Shown: in pieces, positions 1-8,301 of the stretch
Layout of the letters: every line of letters begins with the position of its first letter
How positions within the stretch are numbered: position 1 is the first letter of the stretch
Assembly (NCBI GenBank): GCA_020029625.1
Contig: JAIBJP010000047.1
Coordinates: forward strand, 1 to 10,969
DNA length: 10,969 bases
From: Actinomycetota bacterium
Lineage (GTDB): Bacteria > Actinomycetota > Thermoleophilia > Gaiellales > Gaiellaceae
Direction of reading: 5' to 3'
The notes under the pieces: generated by a model
Told to the model about the DNA's origin: nothing
The model's database searches: none
What the model saw: the letters and a program-made list of their open reading frames with translations, nothing else
Made by a program: the position numbers and the translations under genes

Positions 1-1
1 C

Positions 2-445
2 GACGAGCGCGAGCTCGCCGACCTGCGACGCGAGGTCGCCGAAGAGGTCGAGAGCTCGGCTCGAAGCGCCGACTACCGGGAGCGGGCGGTCGCCTATCGG
101 GCGATCGGCCAGCTCAGGTTCAACCAGAAGACCGAGCTCCTGCGCCGGGGGCTGGAGGACGAGAGCCCGGCCTGCCGCGGCTCCGCCCTCCTCTCGCTCG
201 AGCTTCTCTCGCGAGACCATCCGGGCCTCGTCAACGCGCGGCGTCCGCTGCTCCATTCGCTGGCCAACGACGACCCCAACCAGGCCGTACGCCGGCTCGC
301 GGTCCTCTGCCTCAAGAACGGCTCGCCGATGGCGGACACGATCACTCTCCTCGCCCACCTCGAAGAAGAGTCGGACGAGGCGGATCTGCGTGCGGCGGCA
401 GGCGCGGTGCAGCGGGCGCTGAAGAAGAAATCGGCGGCGCGCTAG
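2..445 (+). CDS. HEAT-repeat-like protein, 3' part only
   Basis: An open frame enters from the left edge and runs 147 codons to TAG at 443-445; its start lies outside the window. The fragment is alpha-helical and solenoid-like. Three stretches share a pattern of leucines followed by an acidic turn and then an alanine/leucine helix: around residues 46-69 (LLRRGLEDES...), 83-107 (LLHSLANDDP...) and 116-140 (LLAHLEEESD...). Spacing of about 33-37 residues is typical of HEAT or PBS-lyase-like repeats, which usually form protein-binding scaffolds. The first 25 residues are charged and may be a coiled or linker helix. The tail is basic (KKKSAAR). No catalytic motif, signal or membrane segment is visible in this part. 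Function is unknown; HEAT-like is a judgement by eye, not a family match. Its stop codon shares bases with the stop of the convergent downstream gene. Confidence 0.7.
   Translation, partial: DERELADLRREVAEEVESSARSADYRERAVAYRAIGQLRFNQKTELLRRGLEDESPACRGSALLSLELLSRDHPGLVNARRPLLHSLANDDPNQAVRRLAVLCLKNGSPMADTITLLAHLEEESDEADLRAAAGAVQRALKKKSAAR
442..445. other. CTAG shared by two convergent stop codons
   Basis: The self-complementary tetramer CTAG supplies TAG on the plus strand (443-445) for the HEAT-like gene and TAG on the minus strand (444-442) for the small membrane protein. The two genes therefore converge with a four-base overlap and no intergenic space, so any transcription terminator for either must lie inside the other gene. 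Confidence 0.65.
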
Positions 446-612
446 CCGTTACAACCGCACGACCCGCCGTGGCGCAGGCGGCCGCAGGCAGGACATCTCT
501 CAGGGCGTCGCAACTCGATCATGCTCATGCGGGCGGCGAGCCAGACCATCGCGAACAAAAGCCCCGCGGTCACGCTCAACACTCCGAGCATCTGGGTGGG
601 GAGGGCGTTCAT
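442..612 (-). CDS. small membrane protein with four-cysteine zinc-ribbon-like tail
   Basis: This 56-residue frame begins at ATG 612-610 and ends at TAG (442-444). Its ATG overlaps the TGA of the upstream recombinase gene as ATGA, and AAGGA lies nine bases upstream of the ATG, so translational coupling is likely. Residues 6-28 form one hydrophobic helix (MLGVLSVTAGLLFAMVWLAA), a probable signal anchor or single membrane span. A short basic linker follows, then C40-x2-C43-x8-C52-x-C54 in a glycine-rich tail, which resembles a small metal-binding (zinc-ribbon-like) knuckle. By the positive-inside rule (arginines at 28, 35, 36 and 39) the cysteine tail should face the cytoplasm. I do not recognise a family. 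The overlap, the Shine-Dalgarno and the sensible domain layout argue that it is a real gene; no function can be assigned. Confidence 0.65.
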   Translation of the reverse strand: MNALPTQMLGVLSVTAGLLFAMVWLAARMSMIELRRPERCPACGRLRHGGSCGCNG

Positions 613-1526
613 CTCTTGAGGTCCTTACGTTGACGGCGCGCGTGTGGATGCGCTGAGTAATACGTGTCACGCCTTCGCCGGTCCGAAACATGGGTGTAGA
701 GCTCCGTCGTGCCGAGGTCGGCGTGGCCGAGCATCTCCTGGACGCTTCTCAGGTCGGCTCCCCCTTCCAGCAAGTGGGTGGCGAACGAGTGGCGGAGGAT
801 GTGGGGGTGGACACGCTGAGGGTCGAGTCCGGCGTGGCCGGCCAGCTTCCGGAGGATCAGGAACGCACCCGCTCGCGTGAGGGCCCCTCCCTGTGCGTTG
901 AGGAAGAGGTCGGGGCGATGACGGCGGTCGAGGTACGGCCGCCCCCGGGCGAGGTAGCGCCGGAGAGCTTCCGCCGCCTCACGCCCCAGCGGAACGATCC
1001 GCTCCTTGTCGCCCTTGCCGATGCAGCGCACCAGGCGGTTGTCCAGGTCGACCCCTCCTCGCTCCAGGCCGACGGCCTCGCTCACGCGGAGGCCCGCGCC
1101 ATAGAGGAGCTCCACCAGTGCCCGGTCGCGCAACGAGCGGGGGGTCGCGCCGTTGGCCGCCGCGATCAGGCGCTCCACCTCGGCGGGCGAGAGGGTTCGC
1201 GGGAGACGGGAGCGCCGGCGCGGGAGCTCCACTTCGGCGGCCGGGTTGTCCTCCCGGAGTCCGAGTAGCACCAGGTGGCGGTAGAAGGCGCGTGCGGCCG
1301 CTGCCCGCCGCGCGACCGAGTTGGGTGCCTGGCCGCGACCACGCAGGTCGGCGAGCCACGCTTTGATCTCGTCCGCGGTCGCTTCCCCTGGAGCCTTTCC
1401 GAGGTAGCGCGCGAGGTCGGCCAGGTCGCGCCTGTACGCGTCGACGGTACGCGGCGCCCGTCGGGCGGCGAGGAGTGCCAGGAAGGCGGCGAGGGCGGAG
1501 TCAGGCGCGGGGGTGGGCGCGGTCAT
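609..1526 (-). CDS. xerD: XerD-like tyrosine recombinase
   Basis: This 305-residue site-specific recombinase cuts and rejoins DNA through a covalent 3'-phosphotyrosine. The usual cellular role of Xer proteins is resolving chromosome dimers at dif with a partner recombinase. An N-terminal SAM-like core-binding domain covers about residues 7-92, and the catalytic domain starts near 108. All family catalytic positions are present with normal spacing: R147 (GLR), K171 (GKGDKER), H242 and R245 (HILR), H268 (LGH) and nucleophile Y277 (ELYTHV). Length is close to E. coli XerD (298). Start ATG 1526 gives the standard N-terminus; GGAAGG lies just upstream at tight spacing, and an ATG ten codons earlier is possible. 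The gene overlaps the upstream XerC-like gene by 26 nt and the downstream small gene by 4 nt, so the three probably share a transcript. XerD rather than XerC is a best guess from the domain linker and catalytic region; both are close paralogues. Confidence 0.85.
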   Translation of the reverse strand: MTAPTPAPDSALAAFLALLAARRAPRTVDAYRRDLADLARYLGKAPGEATADEIKAWLADLRGRGQAPNSVARRAAAARAFYRHLVLLGLREDNPAAEVELPRRRSRLPRTLSPAEVERLIAAANGATPRSLRDRALVELLYGAGLRVSEAVGLERGGVDLDNRLVRCIGKGDKERIVPLGREAAEALRRYLARGRPYLDRRHRPDLFLNAQGGALTRAGAFLILRKLAGHAGLDPQRVHPHILRHSFATHLLEGGADLRSVQEMLGHADLGTTELYTHVSDRRRRDTYYSAHPHARRQRKDLKR

Positions 1527-2349
1527 AGACCTTCCGGAGTCGTTTGGAATCGACATGGCTGTAGATCTGCGTGGTCGAGAGCGAGGAGTGCCCGAGCAGC
1601 TCCTGGATCGTGCGGAGGTCGGCACCGCCTTCCAAGAGGTGTGTGGCGAAAGCGTGGCGAAGGCGATGCGGATTCGGGAGCAACCGTCGGAGCGTGGAGG
1701 TGTCGAGCGGCCGTCCCCGGGCGGAGATGAAGAGCGCGTTCTCCGCGCCTCGAGCAAGCTGGGGCCGAGCCACCTCGAGATAGAGCCGGAGCCGGTGAGC
1801 CGCCTCCTCGCCGAGCGGCACGGCGCGCTCCTTGCCGCCCTTCCCGCGGACGAGCACGGCCTCCTGCTCGAAGTCGACGTCGGCGAGCGTAAGGTCGACC
1901 GCCTCCTGGGCGCGGAGGCCGGCCGAATAGACGAGCTCGAAGAGCGCCCGGTTGCGAACCGCGAGCGCGTCGTCGCCCTCGAGCGCCTCGAGGAGCGTGT
2001 CGGTCTCCTCCGGCCGCGGAGCGTGGGGAAGCCGGCGGCGACGCCGTCCCGAGACGGCGAGGTCGGGAACGCGACTCGGACCAAGCACCGCCCGGATCAG
2101 CGAGCGCACCGCCGCCACCTTTCGCGCCAGCGTGGTCTCGGACAGCTTCCTGGGCGTCCGGCCGGGCCGGTCCGCTCCGAGCTCGGAGGCGTATTCCGCG
2201 AATGCACGGGCATCGAACGATTCGAGTTCGAGGCCGCGTGCCTGGAGCCAGGCAGCAAACTCCTCGAGGTCGATCCGGTAGGCGCGGCGGGTCGACTCGG
2301 AGAGCGCCGGGCTCTCGAGAAAGCGTTCGACTGCGGCTGTTGTATCCAC
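1501..2349 (-). CDS. xerC: XerC-like tyrosine recombinase with shortened catalytic domain
   Basis: This 282-residue tyrosine recombinase is a paralogue of the gene immediately downstream. The core-binding domain spans about residues 5-90 and the catalytic domain starts near 110. Catalytic residues are R146 (GLR), K170 (GKGGKER), H228 and R231 (HRLR), H254 (LGH) and Y263 (QIYSHV). Spacing R-to-K (24) and H-to-Y (9) equals that of the neighbour, but K170-to-H228 is 58 residues against 71 in the neighbour. About 13 residues are therefore missing between the FISARGRPL segment and the HRLR box, with no frame disruption. The start is placed at GTG 2349 because the N-terminal helix follows at once, as in other Xer proteins; no strong Shine-Dalgarno is seen there, and a longer form from GTG 2398 cannot be excluded. 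It is the first gene of the minus-strand cluster and faces a divergent gene 37 nt away. The XerC name is an inference from tandem pairing. Confidence 0.8.
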   Translation of the reverse strand: MDTTAAVERFLESPALSESTRRAYRIDLEEFAAWLQARGLELESFDARAFAEYASELGADRPGRTPRKLSETTLARKVAAVRSLIRAVLGPSRVPDLAVSGRRRRRLPHAPRPEETDTLLEALEGDDALAVRNRALFELVYSAGLRAQEAVDLTLADVDFEQEAVLVRGKGGKERAVPLGEEAAHRLRLYLEVARPQLARGAENALFISARGRPLDTSTLRRLLPNPHRLRHAFATHLLEGGADLRTIQELLGHSSLSTTQIYSHVDSKRLRKVYDRAHPRA

Positions 2350-2386
2350 GTCGGGGTGTTTCGCCTCACCCGTACGCTTCCTGCCC

Positions 2387-2995
2387 GTGCAGGCCACGCT
2401 TCGCGTCCGCGACCTCGTGATCGCCAGCTGGGAGACCAGCCGCGAAAGCGTTCGCAACGTGCTTCCGGGCGGCGTCGAGCCGACAGAGGTGGACGGCAGT
2501 CTCCTCGTCTCCATCGTCGCCTTCCACGTTCAGGGAGGCCGTCTCGGCCGCGTGCCGATCCTGCCTTTCGCGCAGATGAACGTCCGCACCTACGTGAGCT
2601 GGAAAGAGGAGCCGGCCGTGTTCTTCCTGGGCACCCGGGTGACCATGGGAGGGCTCCCTGGCCGGGTCCTCGGAGCCCCTTACCGACAGGCGAGACTGCG
2701 GGTCGGGAAAGGGGGCGTCCGCGCCCCCGGGCTCGGCGTTTCGCTTCGATATCGCGTCGCCGGGCCGGCCGAGCCCGGCCCGCTTGGCCGTCACGAGGTG
2801 GGCCTCTTCGAGAACGACGGCCTGCGCGCGTTCCGAGTCCATCGGGGCGACGCGGAGTGGCGCCGCGCCGAGGCCATCGAGCCGGCACGAGTCGACTTCC
2901 TCGTCGCCCTCGGCTTCGAGGCTCGCGGGGAGCCTGAACTCCTCTACGCGGCTCAGGCGTCCTTCGAGACCGAGGTGCCCCCGGAACGCGTCTGA
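2387..2995 (+). CDS. DUF2071 (YqjF/COG3361-like) protein
   Basis: This 202-residue protein resembles the DUF2071/YqjF family, which shares a fold with acetoacetate decarboxylase-like proteins. Supporting stretches are the N-terminal segment leading to SVRNVLPGGVEP (residues 21-32), VSIVAFHVQGGRL (41-53), the family-typical ELNVRTYV-like box seen here as AQMNVRTYVSW (62-72), AVFFLGTRV (77-85) and the APYRQARL box (97-104). No signal peptide or membrane helix is present, so it should be cytoplasmic. The biochemical role of the family is not established, and the catalytic lysine of true acetoacetate decarboxylase cannot be assigned by eye. The start is GTG 2387 with no visible Shine-Dalgarno; nothing better lies in frame. 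It is transcribed divergently from the recombinases, and its promoter must sit in the 37-nt gap or inside the neighbour. No functional link to either neighbour is evident. Confidence 0.72.
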   Translation: MQATLRVRDLVIASWETSRESVRNVLPGGVEPTEVDGSLLVSIVAFHVQGGRLGRVPILPFAQMNVRTYVSWKEEPAVFFLGTRVTMGGLPGRVLGAPYRQARLRVGKGGVRAPGLGVSLRYRVAGPAEPGPLGRHEVGLFENDGLRAFRVHRGDAEWRRAEAIEPARVDFLVALGFEARGEPELLYAAQASFETEVPPERV

Positions 2996-3031
2996 CTCAG
3001 TGCCGAAGGGCGAAAATCGGGGTAGGACACG

Positions 3032-3037
3032 TACGAT
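3032..3037 (+). promoter_or_regulatory. possible -10 box of pckA
   Basis: TACGAT fits the TANNNT pattern common in actinobacterial -10 elements. It lies 12 nt upstream of the pckA ATG, which would place the transcription start at about 3044 and give a nearly leaderless message. AGGGG at 3042-3046 is only two bases from the ATG, too close for an ordinary Shine-Dalgarno. No convincing -35 box is seen around 3009-3014. The call rests on a short match only. Confidence 0.25.
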
Positions 3038-3048
3038 AAGCAGGGGAT

Positions 3049-4628
<1,580 letters not shown>

Positions 4629-4632
<4 letters not shown>

Positions 4633-4661
4633 CGCCTTTCGCAAAGCCGATCAGATAGCGT
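4629..4661 (+). promoter_or_regulatory. possible promoter for the sdh operon
   Basis: TTGACG at 4629-4634, overlapping the pckA stop codon, is one base from the -35 consensus TTGACA. Downstream, GATAGC (4654-4659, spacer 19) or TAGCGT (4656-4661, TANNNT type, spacer 21) could act as the -10. Either would place the start of transcription within a few bases of the sdhA GTG at 4670, giving a leaderless or near-leaderless transcript, in keeping with the lack of a Shine-Dalgarno there. Spacers are longer than the ideal 17, so the call is weak. Confidence 0.28.
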
Positions 4662-4669
4662 CTCTCCTG

Positions 4670-6352
4670 GTGGAAGCCCAGCACGACGTCCTCATCGTCG
4701 GTGCCGGCCTTGCCGGCATGCGCGCCGCCATCGAGGCGCATGACGCGGGAGCGGACGTCGCGCTCATCTCGAAGATCCATCCCGTCCGCAGTCACTCCGG
4801 AGCTGCCGAGGGCGGCATCAACGCGGCCCTCGGCAATGCTTCCGAGGACGATCCCGAGAAGCACGCCTACGACACGGTCAAGGGCTCGGACTACCTCGGC
4901 GACCAGGATGCGATCGAGGTTCTCTGCGAGGAGGCGCCCGCTGACGTCTACCAGCTCGAGCACTGGGGTGCGGTCTTCTCGCGCACGGAGGACGGCCGCA
5001 TCGCCCAGCGCCCCTTCGGCGCAGCCGGCGAGCCGCGCACGGCGTATGCGGCGGACATCACCGGCCATGTCCTCGTCCACGTCCTCTACGAGCAGATCAT
5101 GAAACGGGACCTCCAGGTCTACGAGGAGTTCTTTGCCTGGCAGCTCGTCGAGAACGAGGGCCGCTGCCAGGCGGTGATCTCCTGGGATCTCGTGAACGGC
5201 GGCCTGAAGACGATCGGCGCCAAGACCGTGATCATCGCCACCGGCGGGGCCGGGCGCCTCTATCAGGGCACGACGAACGCCTACGCGTGCACAGGTGACG
5301 GGATGACGATGGCGCTCCGTCTAGGCGTGCCTCTGAAGGACATGGAGATGATGCAGTTCCACCCGACGACGCTTTCGCCCACGGGCGTGCTCATCACCGA
5401 GGGCTGCCGGGGGGAAGGCGCGTACCTGCTCAACGCCGAGGGCGAGCGCTTCCTGAAGCGCTACGCGCCGAACGCGATGGAGCTCGCGAGCCGGGACGTC
5501 ATCTCACGGGCGGAGCAGACGGAGATCGACGAGGGGCGAGGTATCGACGGAAACGTGCTGCTCGACCTTCGCCATCTCGGCGCCGAGCGGATCATCGAAC
5601 GCCTGCACGGCACCCGCGAGCTTTCCATGGTCTTCGCCGGCGTGGATCCGATCCACGACCCCATTCCGGTTCGCCCCGGCGCCCACTACCACATGGGCGG
5701 CGTCGAAACGGATCTCTGGGGCAAGACGTCGCTCGAAGGTCTGTATGCAGCGGGAGAGGTGGCGTGCGTGTCCGTCCACGGAGCCAACCGGCTGGGCGGA
5801 AACGCCCTCATGGAAACGATCACGTACGGCAAGCGCGCCGGAAAGGCCGCGGCCGAGTGGGCGCTCTCGCACACGACGGTCACGGTGCCGGAGTCGCTCC
5901 AGGCCGACGCGGAGCGGGAGCTCGGCACGCTCCTCGACCGCACGGCCGGCGAGCGGCCGCACGGGATTCGGGACGAGATGGCACAGACGATGCACGAGAA
6001 CTTCGGCGTCTTCCGGCGGGAGGATCGAATGAAGAGGCAGGGAGAGATCGTCGCCGGCCTGCGCGAGCGTTACGAGGGCGTCGTGGTCGACGACAAGGGC
6101 CAGATCTTCAACAACGATCTCACCCAGGCGCTCGAGCTCGGGTTCCTGCTCGAGCTCGCAGCCTGCATGGTCGAAGCCGGTCTCGCACGCAAGGAGAGCC
6201 GCGGCGCGCACGCGCGACCAGACGACTATCCCGAGCGCGACGACAAGAACTTCCTCAAGCACACGCTCGTCTCCTGGCGCGATGATGGTCCTGAGTTGTC
6301 GTGGGAGCCCGTGCGGATGACGAAGTGGCAACCGCAGGAAAGGACCTACTAA
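4670..6352 (+). CDS. sdhA: succinate dehydrogenase/fumarate reductase flavoprotein subunit
   Basis: This 560-residue subunit carries covalent FAD and interconverts succinate and fumarate. The dinucleotide-binding loop is GAGLAG (11-16). H42 in RSHSGAAEGG is at the position of the flavin-linking histidine. Active-site landmarks are QFHPTTLSPTG (229-239, H231), TEGCRGEGAYLLN with proton-shuttle-type R247, H339 in the GAHYHMGG box, and R374 in HGANRLGGNALME. The C-terminal region has the usual RGAHARPDDYP box (511-521). No Tat or Sec signal is present, so the catalytic face is cytoplasmic, unlike the exported MfrA fumarate reductases. GTG 4670 is chosen because the FAD loop then begins at residue 11; no Shine-Dalgarno precedes it, and an in-frame ATG at 4598 would overlap pckA. 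The TAA stop overlaps the next ATG by one base. The direction in vivo (succinate oxidation or fumarate reduction) cannot be decided from sequence, so frdA is an alternative name. Confidence 0.93.
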   Translation: MEAQHDVLIVGAGLAGMRAAIEAHDAGADVALISKIHPVRSHSGAAEGGINAALGNASEDDPEKHAYDTVKGSDYLGDQDAIEVLCEEAPADVYQLEHWGAVFSRTEDGRIAQRPFGAAGEPRTAYAADITGHVLVHVLYEQIMKRDLQVYEEFFAWQLVENEGRCQAVISWDLVNGGLKTIGAKTVIIATGGAGRLYQGTTNAYACTGDGMTMALRLGVPLKDMEMMQFHPTTLSPTGVLITEGCRGEGAYLLNAEGERFLKRYAPNAMELASRDVISRAEQTEIDEGRGIDGNVLLDLRHLGAERIIERLHGTRELSMVFAGVDPIHDPIPVRPGAHYHMGGVETDLWGKTSLEGLYAAGEVACVSVHGANRLGGNALMETITYGKRAGKAAAEWALSHTTVTVPESLQADAERELGTLLDRTAGERPHGIRDEMAQTMHENFGVFRREDRMKRQGEIVAGLRERYEGVVVDDKGQIFNNDLTQALELGFLLELAACMVEAGLARKESRGAHARPDDYPERDDKNFLKHTLVSWRDDGPELSWEPVRMTKWQPQERTY

Positions 6353-7374
6353 TGGACGTCGCTCTCAAGATCTGGCGCTTCGACCCGGAGACCGGCGAGC
6401 GCGCGCTCAAGCACTACAATGTGGAGGCTCCGGAATGGGCGTGCCTCCTCGACGTCCTCGACATCGTCAAGGACCAGGTCGACGGCACGCTCGGCTTCCG
6501 CAAGAGCTGTCGCATGATGATCTGCGGTTCCTGCGGCATGCGCATGGACGGACGCGCGATCCTCGCGTGCAAGGAGCGGATGAAGCCGATCGTCGAGCGG
6601 GGGCACGTCCCCGTGATCTCCGCGATGGGGAACATGCCTGTCCTCAAGGACCTCGTCGTCGACATGACGCCGTTCTGGACGAAGATCCGCCGCATGAAGC
6701 CCTGGCTCGACACCGGCTACGAGGAGATCCCTGAGCGGGAGTTTCGCCACACGCAGGAGGAGATGAACCCGATCCACAAGGAGTCGCTCTGCATCATGTG
6801 CGGCTGCTGCGTCTCCGAGTGCAACTCGATGGAATCCGATCCCGAGTTCTTCGGGCCCGCTGCGTTGGCGAAGGGCTTCCGCTTCGTCGGCGACCCGCGT
6901 GAGCGCGCGCAGGTGGAGCGGCTCGAGTCCTACAACGACGAGCACGGGATCTGGGACTGCACGCGCTGCTATTTCTGCAACGAACGCTGTCCGAAGGGCG
7001 TCGACCCGCGCGACGCGATCGCCAAGCTCGGCGCGGAGTCGATCAAGGAGGGCATCGACCGCGATCTCGGCGCCAAGCACGCCAAGTGGTTCGTGCATTC
7101 CGCCAAGACGACCGGCTGGCTCCGCGAGACGGAGCTCGTCCCCAAGACGCAAGGGGTCGTCTCCGCGATCAAGCAGACGAAGTTCGCCATCTCGCTCGCC
7201 AAGCACGGAAAGGTGCCGCCCCCCGTCCCGCCACATGTGGCCGACCGGGTTCAGGAGGCTCGCGGCCTCCACGAGCTCGTCCACTCGCAGGGACGCGCGG
7301 GCGCGGCCGGAATCGTCCAGGGCGAGAAGGCGCTCTCGCGTATCGAGCATCCTTCAGACGGAGACGGTGCATGA
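6352..7374 (+). CDS. sdhB: succinate dehydrogenase/fumarate reductase iron-sulfur subunit, long form
   Basis: This subunit relays electrons from FAD through three iron-sulfur centres to the quinone or anchor side. The N-terminal ferredoxin domain has [2Fe-2S] ligands C53, C58, C61 and C73. The helical domain has C147-x2-C150-x2-C153-x3-C157 and C203-x2-C206-x2-C209-x3-C213-P. In textbook SdhB the position of C206 is not cysteine and the third cluster is [3Fe-4S]; the cysteine here predicts a second [4Fe-4S], as reported for archaeal and other class E complexes. C152 is an additional cysteine. At 340 residues it is about 100 longer than E. coli SdhB (238), with a basic C-terminal extension after residue 225 lacking membrane helices. 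ATG 6352 is preceded by AGGAAAGGA about seven bases upstream. It overlaps sdhA by 1 nt and the next gene by 4 nt (ATGA), so the three are co-translated. Confidence 0.93.
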   Translation: MDVALKIWRFDPETGERALKHYNVEAPEWACLLDVLDIVKDQVDGTLGFRKSCRMMICGSCGMRMDGRAILACKERMKPIVERGHVPVISAMGNMPVLKDLVVDMTPFWTKIRRMKPWLDTGYEEIPEREFRHTQEEMNPIHKESLCIMCGCCVSECNSMESDPEFFGPAALAKGFRFVGDPRERAQVERLESYNDEHGIWDCTRCYFCNERCPKGVDPRDAIAKLGAESIKEGIDRDLGAKHAKWFVHSAKTTGWLRETELVPKTQGVVSAIKQTKFAISLAKHGKVPPPVPPHVADRVQEARGLHELVHSQGRAGAAGIVQGEKALSRIEHPSDGDGA

Positions 7375-8255
7375 GGGTCGCCTACTACAAGGGCTGCCTG
7401 GCCTCGCTCTCGGCCAAGGAACTCGACACCTCGACGCAGGCGCTCGCCCCGAAGCTCGGGATCGAGCTCGACGAGCTGGAGGCGGTCACCTGCTGCGGCG
7501 CTGGCGACATCCACGAGGCCGAGCCCGACTACTACCTACACCTGAACGCGCGCATCCTGGCGTATGCGGAGGCGACCGGCGCGAACACGCTCATGACCAT
7601 CTGCAACGTCTGCACGCTCAACCTGCGCCAGGCGAACTTCCAGCTTCAGAACGACGACGCCCTGCGGGAGCGGGTGAGCGACAACCTCGAGACCGTCGGC
7701 GCCCCTCGTTACTCGGGCGGCGTCGAGGTCAAGCACCTGCTCTGGCTGATCGCCGACGGAGACGGCTATGAGCGCTTGAAGGAGGTGGCGCACAAGGGCC
7801 TGAAGGGGCTGCGCGTTGCTCCCTTCTACGGCTGCCAGATCCTCCGCCCGTCAAAGCTCCTCGGGTTCGAGGATCCGGACCGTCCCTGGTCGCTCGAGGC
7901 CATCATCGAGGCTTGCGGCGGCGAGCCGATCGATTATCCCGCGAAGATCAAGTGCTGCGGCTTCCCGATCATCCAGGCCCGTGAAGAGGTTGCGCTCGGC
8001 GAGCTGATCCAGCCGATCGAGCAGTCGATCGAGGCCGGGGCCGACGTGATGGTGACGCCGTGCCCGCTCTGTCACCTCTCGCTCGACGCCTGGCAGCAGA
8101 AGCTCGAGGCGTCCACGGGCAAGCGCTACCAGATGCCGATCCTCCATCTGTCCCAGCTGATCGGAGTCGCGGCGGGGCTCGAGGAATCGGAGCTGCAGTT
8201 CAAGCGCCACGTCGTTCCGGTGACGCCGGTGCTCGAGAAGGTCGAAGCCCCCTGA
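7371..8255 (+). CDS. sdhE: CCG-domain (heterodisulfide reductase subunit B-like) SdhE-type anchor subunit
   Basis: This 294-residue protein contains two cysteine-rich CCG domains like those of HdrB, GlcF and LutA. Domain 1 has C9, C41-C42-G43 and C78-x2-C81; domain 2 has C155, C195-C196-G197 and C231-x2-C234. Such domains hold a [4Fe-4S] centre and/or zinc. Placed directly behind sdhA and sdhB with an ATGA overlap and a GGAG ribosome site, it corresponds to the SdhE (SdhC-type) subunit of non-classical, class E succinate:quinone oxidoreductases and of MfrABE. In those complexes it replaces the haem-bearing membrane anchors; no SdhC/SdhD-like helices occur in the window. No transmembrane span is evident, so membrane contact would have to be through amphipathic surfaces. 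The name follows that literature and is unrelated to the E. coli flavinylation factor SdhE. A role as a lactate or glycolate oxidase subunit is less likely given the neighbours. Confidence 0.88.
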   Translation: MRVAYYKGCLASLSAKELDTSTQALAPKLGIELDELEAVTCCGAGDIHEAEPDYYLHLNARILAYAEATGANTLMTICNVCTLNLRQANFQLQNDDALRERVSDNLETVGAPRYSGGVEVKHLLWLIADGDGYERLKEVAHKGLKGLRVAPFYGCQILRPSKLLGFEDPDRPWSLEAIIEACGGEPIDYPAKIKCCGFPIIQAREEVALGELIQPIEQSIEAGADVMVTPCPLCHLSLDAWQQKLEASTGKRYQMPILHLSQLIGVAAGLEESELQFKRHVVPVTPVLEKVEAP

Positions 8256-8301
8256 TCGTTTTCGGGCTCCTGGGCGCACCCGTCAGGATCCCGAGAAAGG
8301 T

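Noticed and set aside
1527..2084. N-terminal extension of the XerD frame to residue 491
   Set aside because: The extra 186 residues are the out-of-frame shadow of the XerC-like gene, and XerD proteins are about 300 residues.
609..2349. Reading the Xer pair as part of an integrated mobile element
   Set aside because: No attachment-site repeats, tRNA, excisionase, transposase or cargo genes are visible. Base composition is like the surroundings, and both proteins look like housekeeping Xer members.
2350..2386. dif site or paired promoters in the gap between xerC and the DUF2071 gene
   Set aside because: The 37-nt gap is GC-rich without dif-like arms around an AT-rich centre, and no -35/-10 pair with usual spacing could be placed.
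1513..2937. 474-codon plus-strand frame across the recombinases and into the DUF2071 gene
   Set aside because: It is antisense to XerC with all catalytic motifs readable on the other strand, and out of frame with the DUF2071 protein. The composition is arginine/glycine/proline-rich shadow sequence.
6349..7350. 333-codon minus-strand frame opposite sdhB
   Set aside because: This is the antisense shadow of sdhB, whose cysteine ligands are all present on the plus strand.
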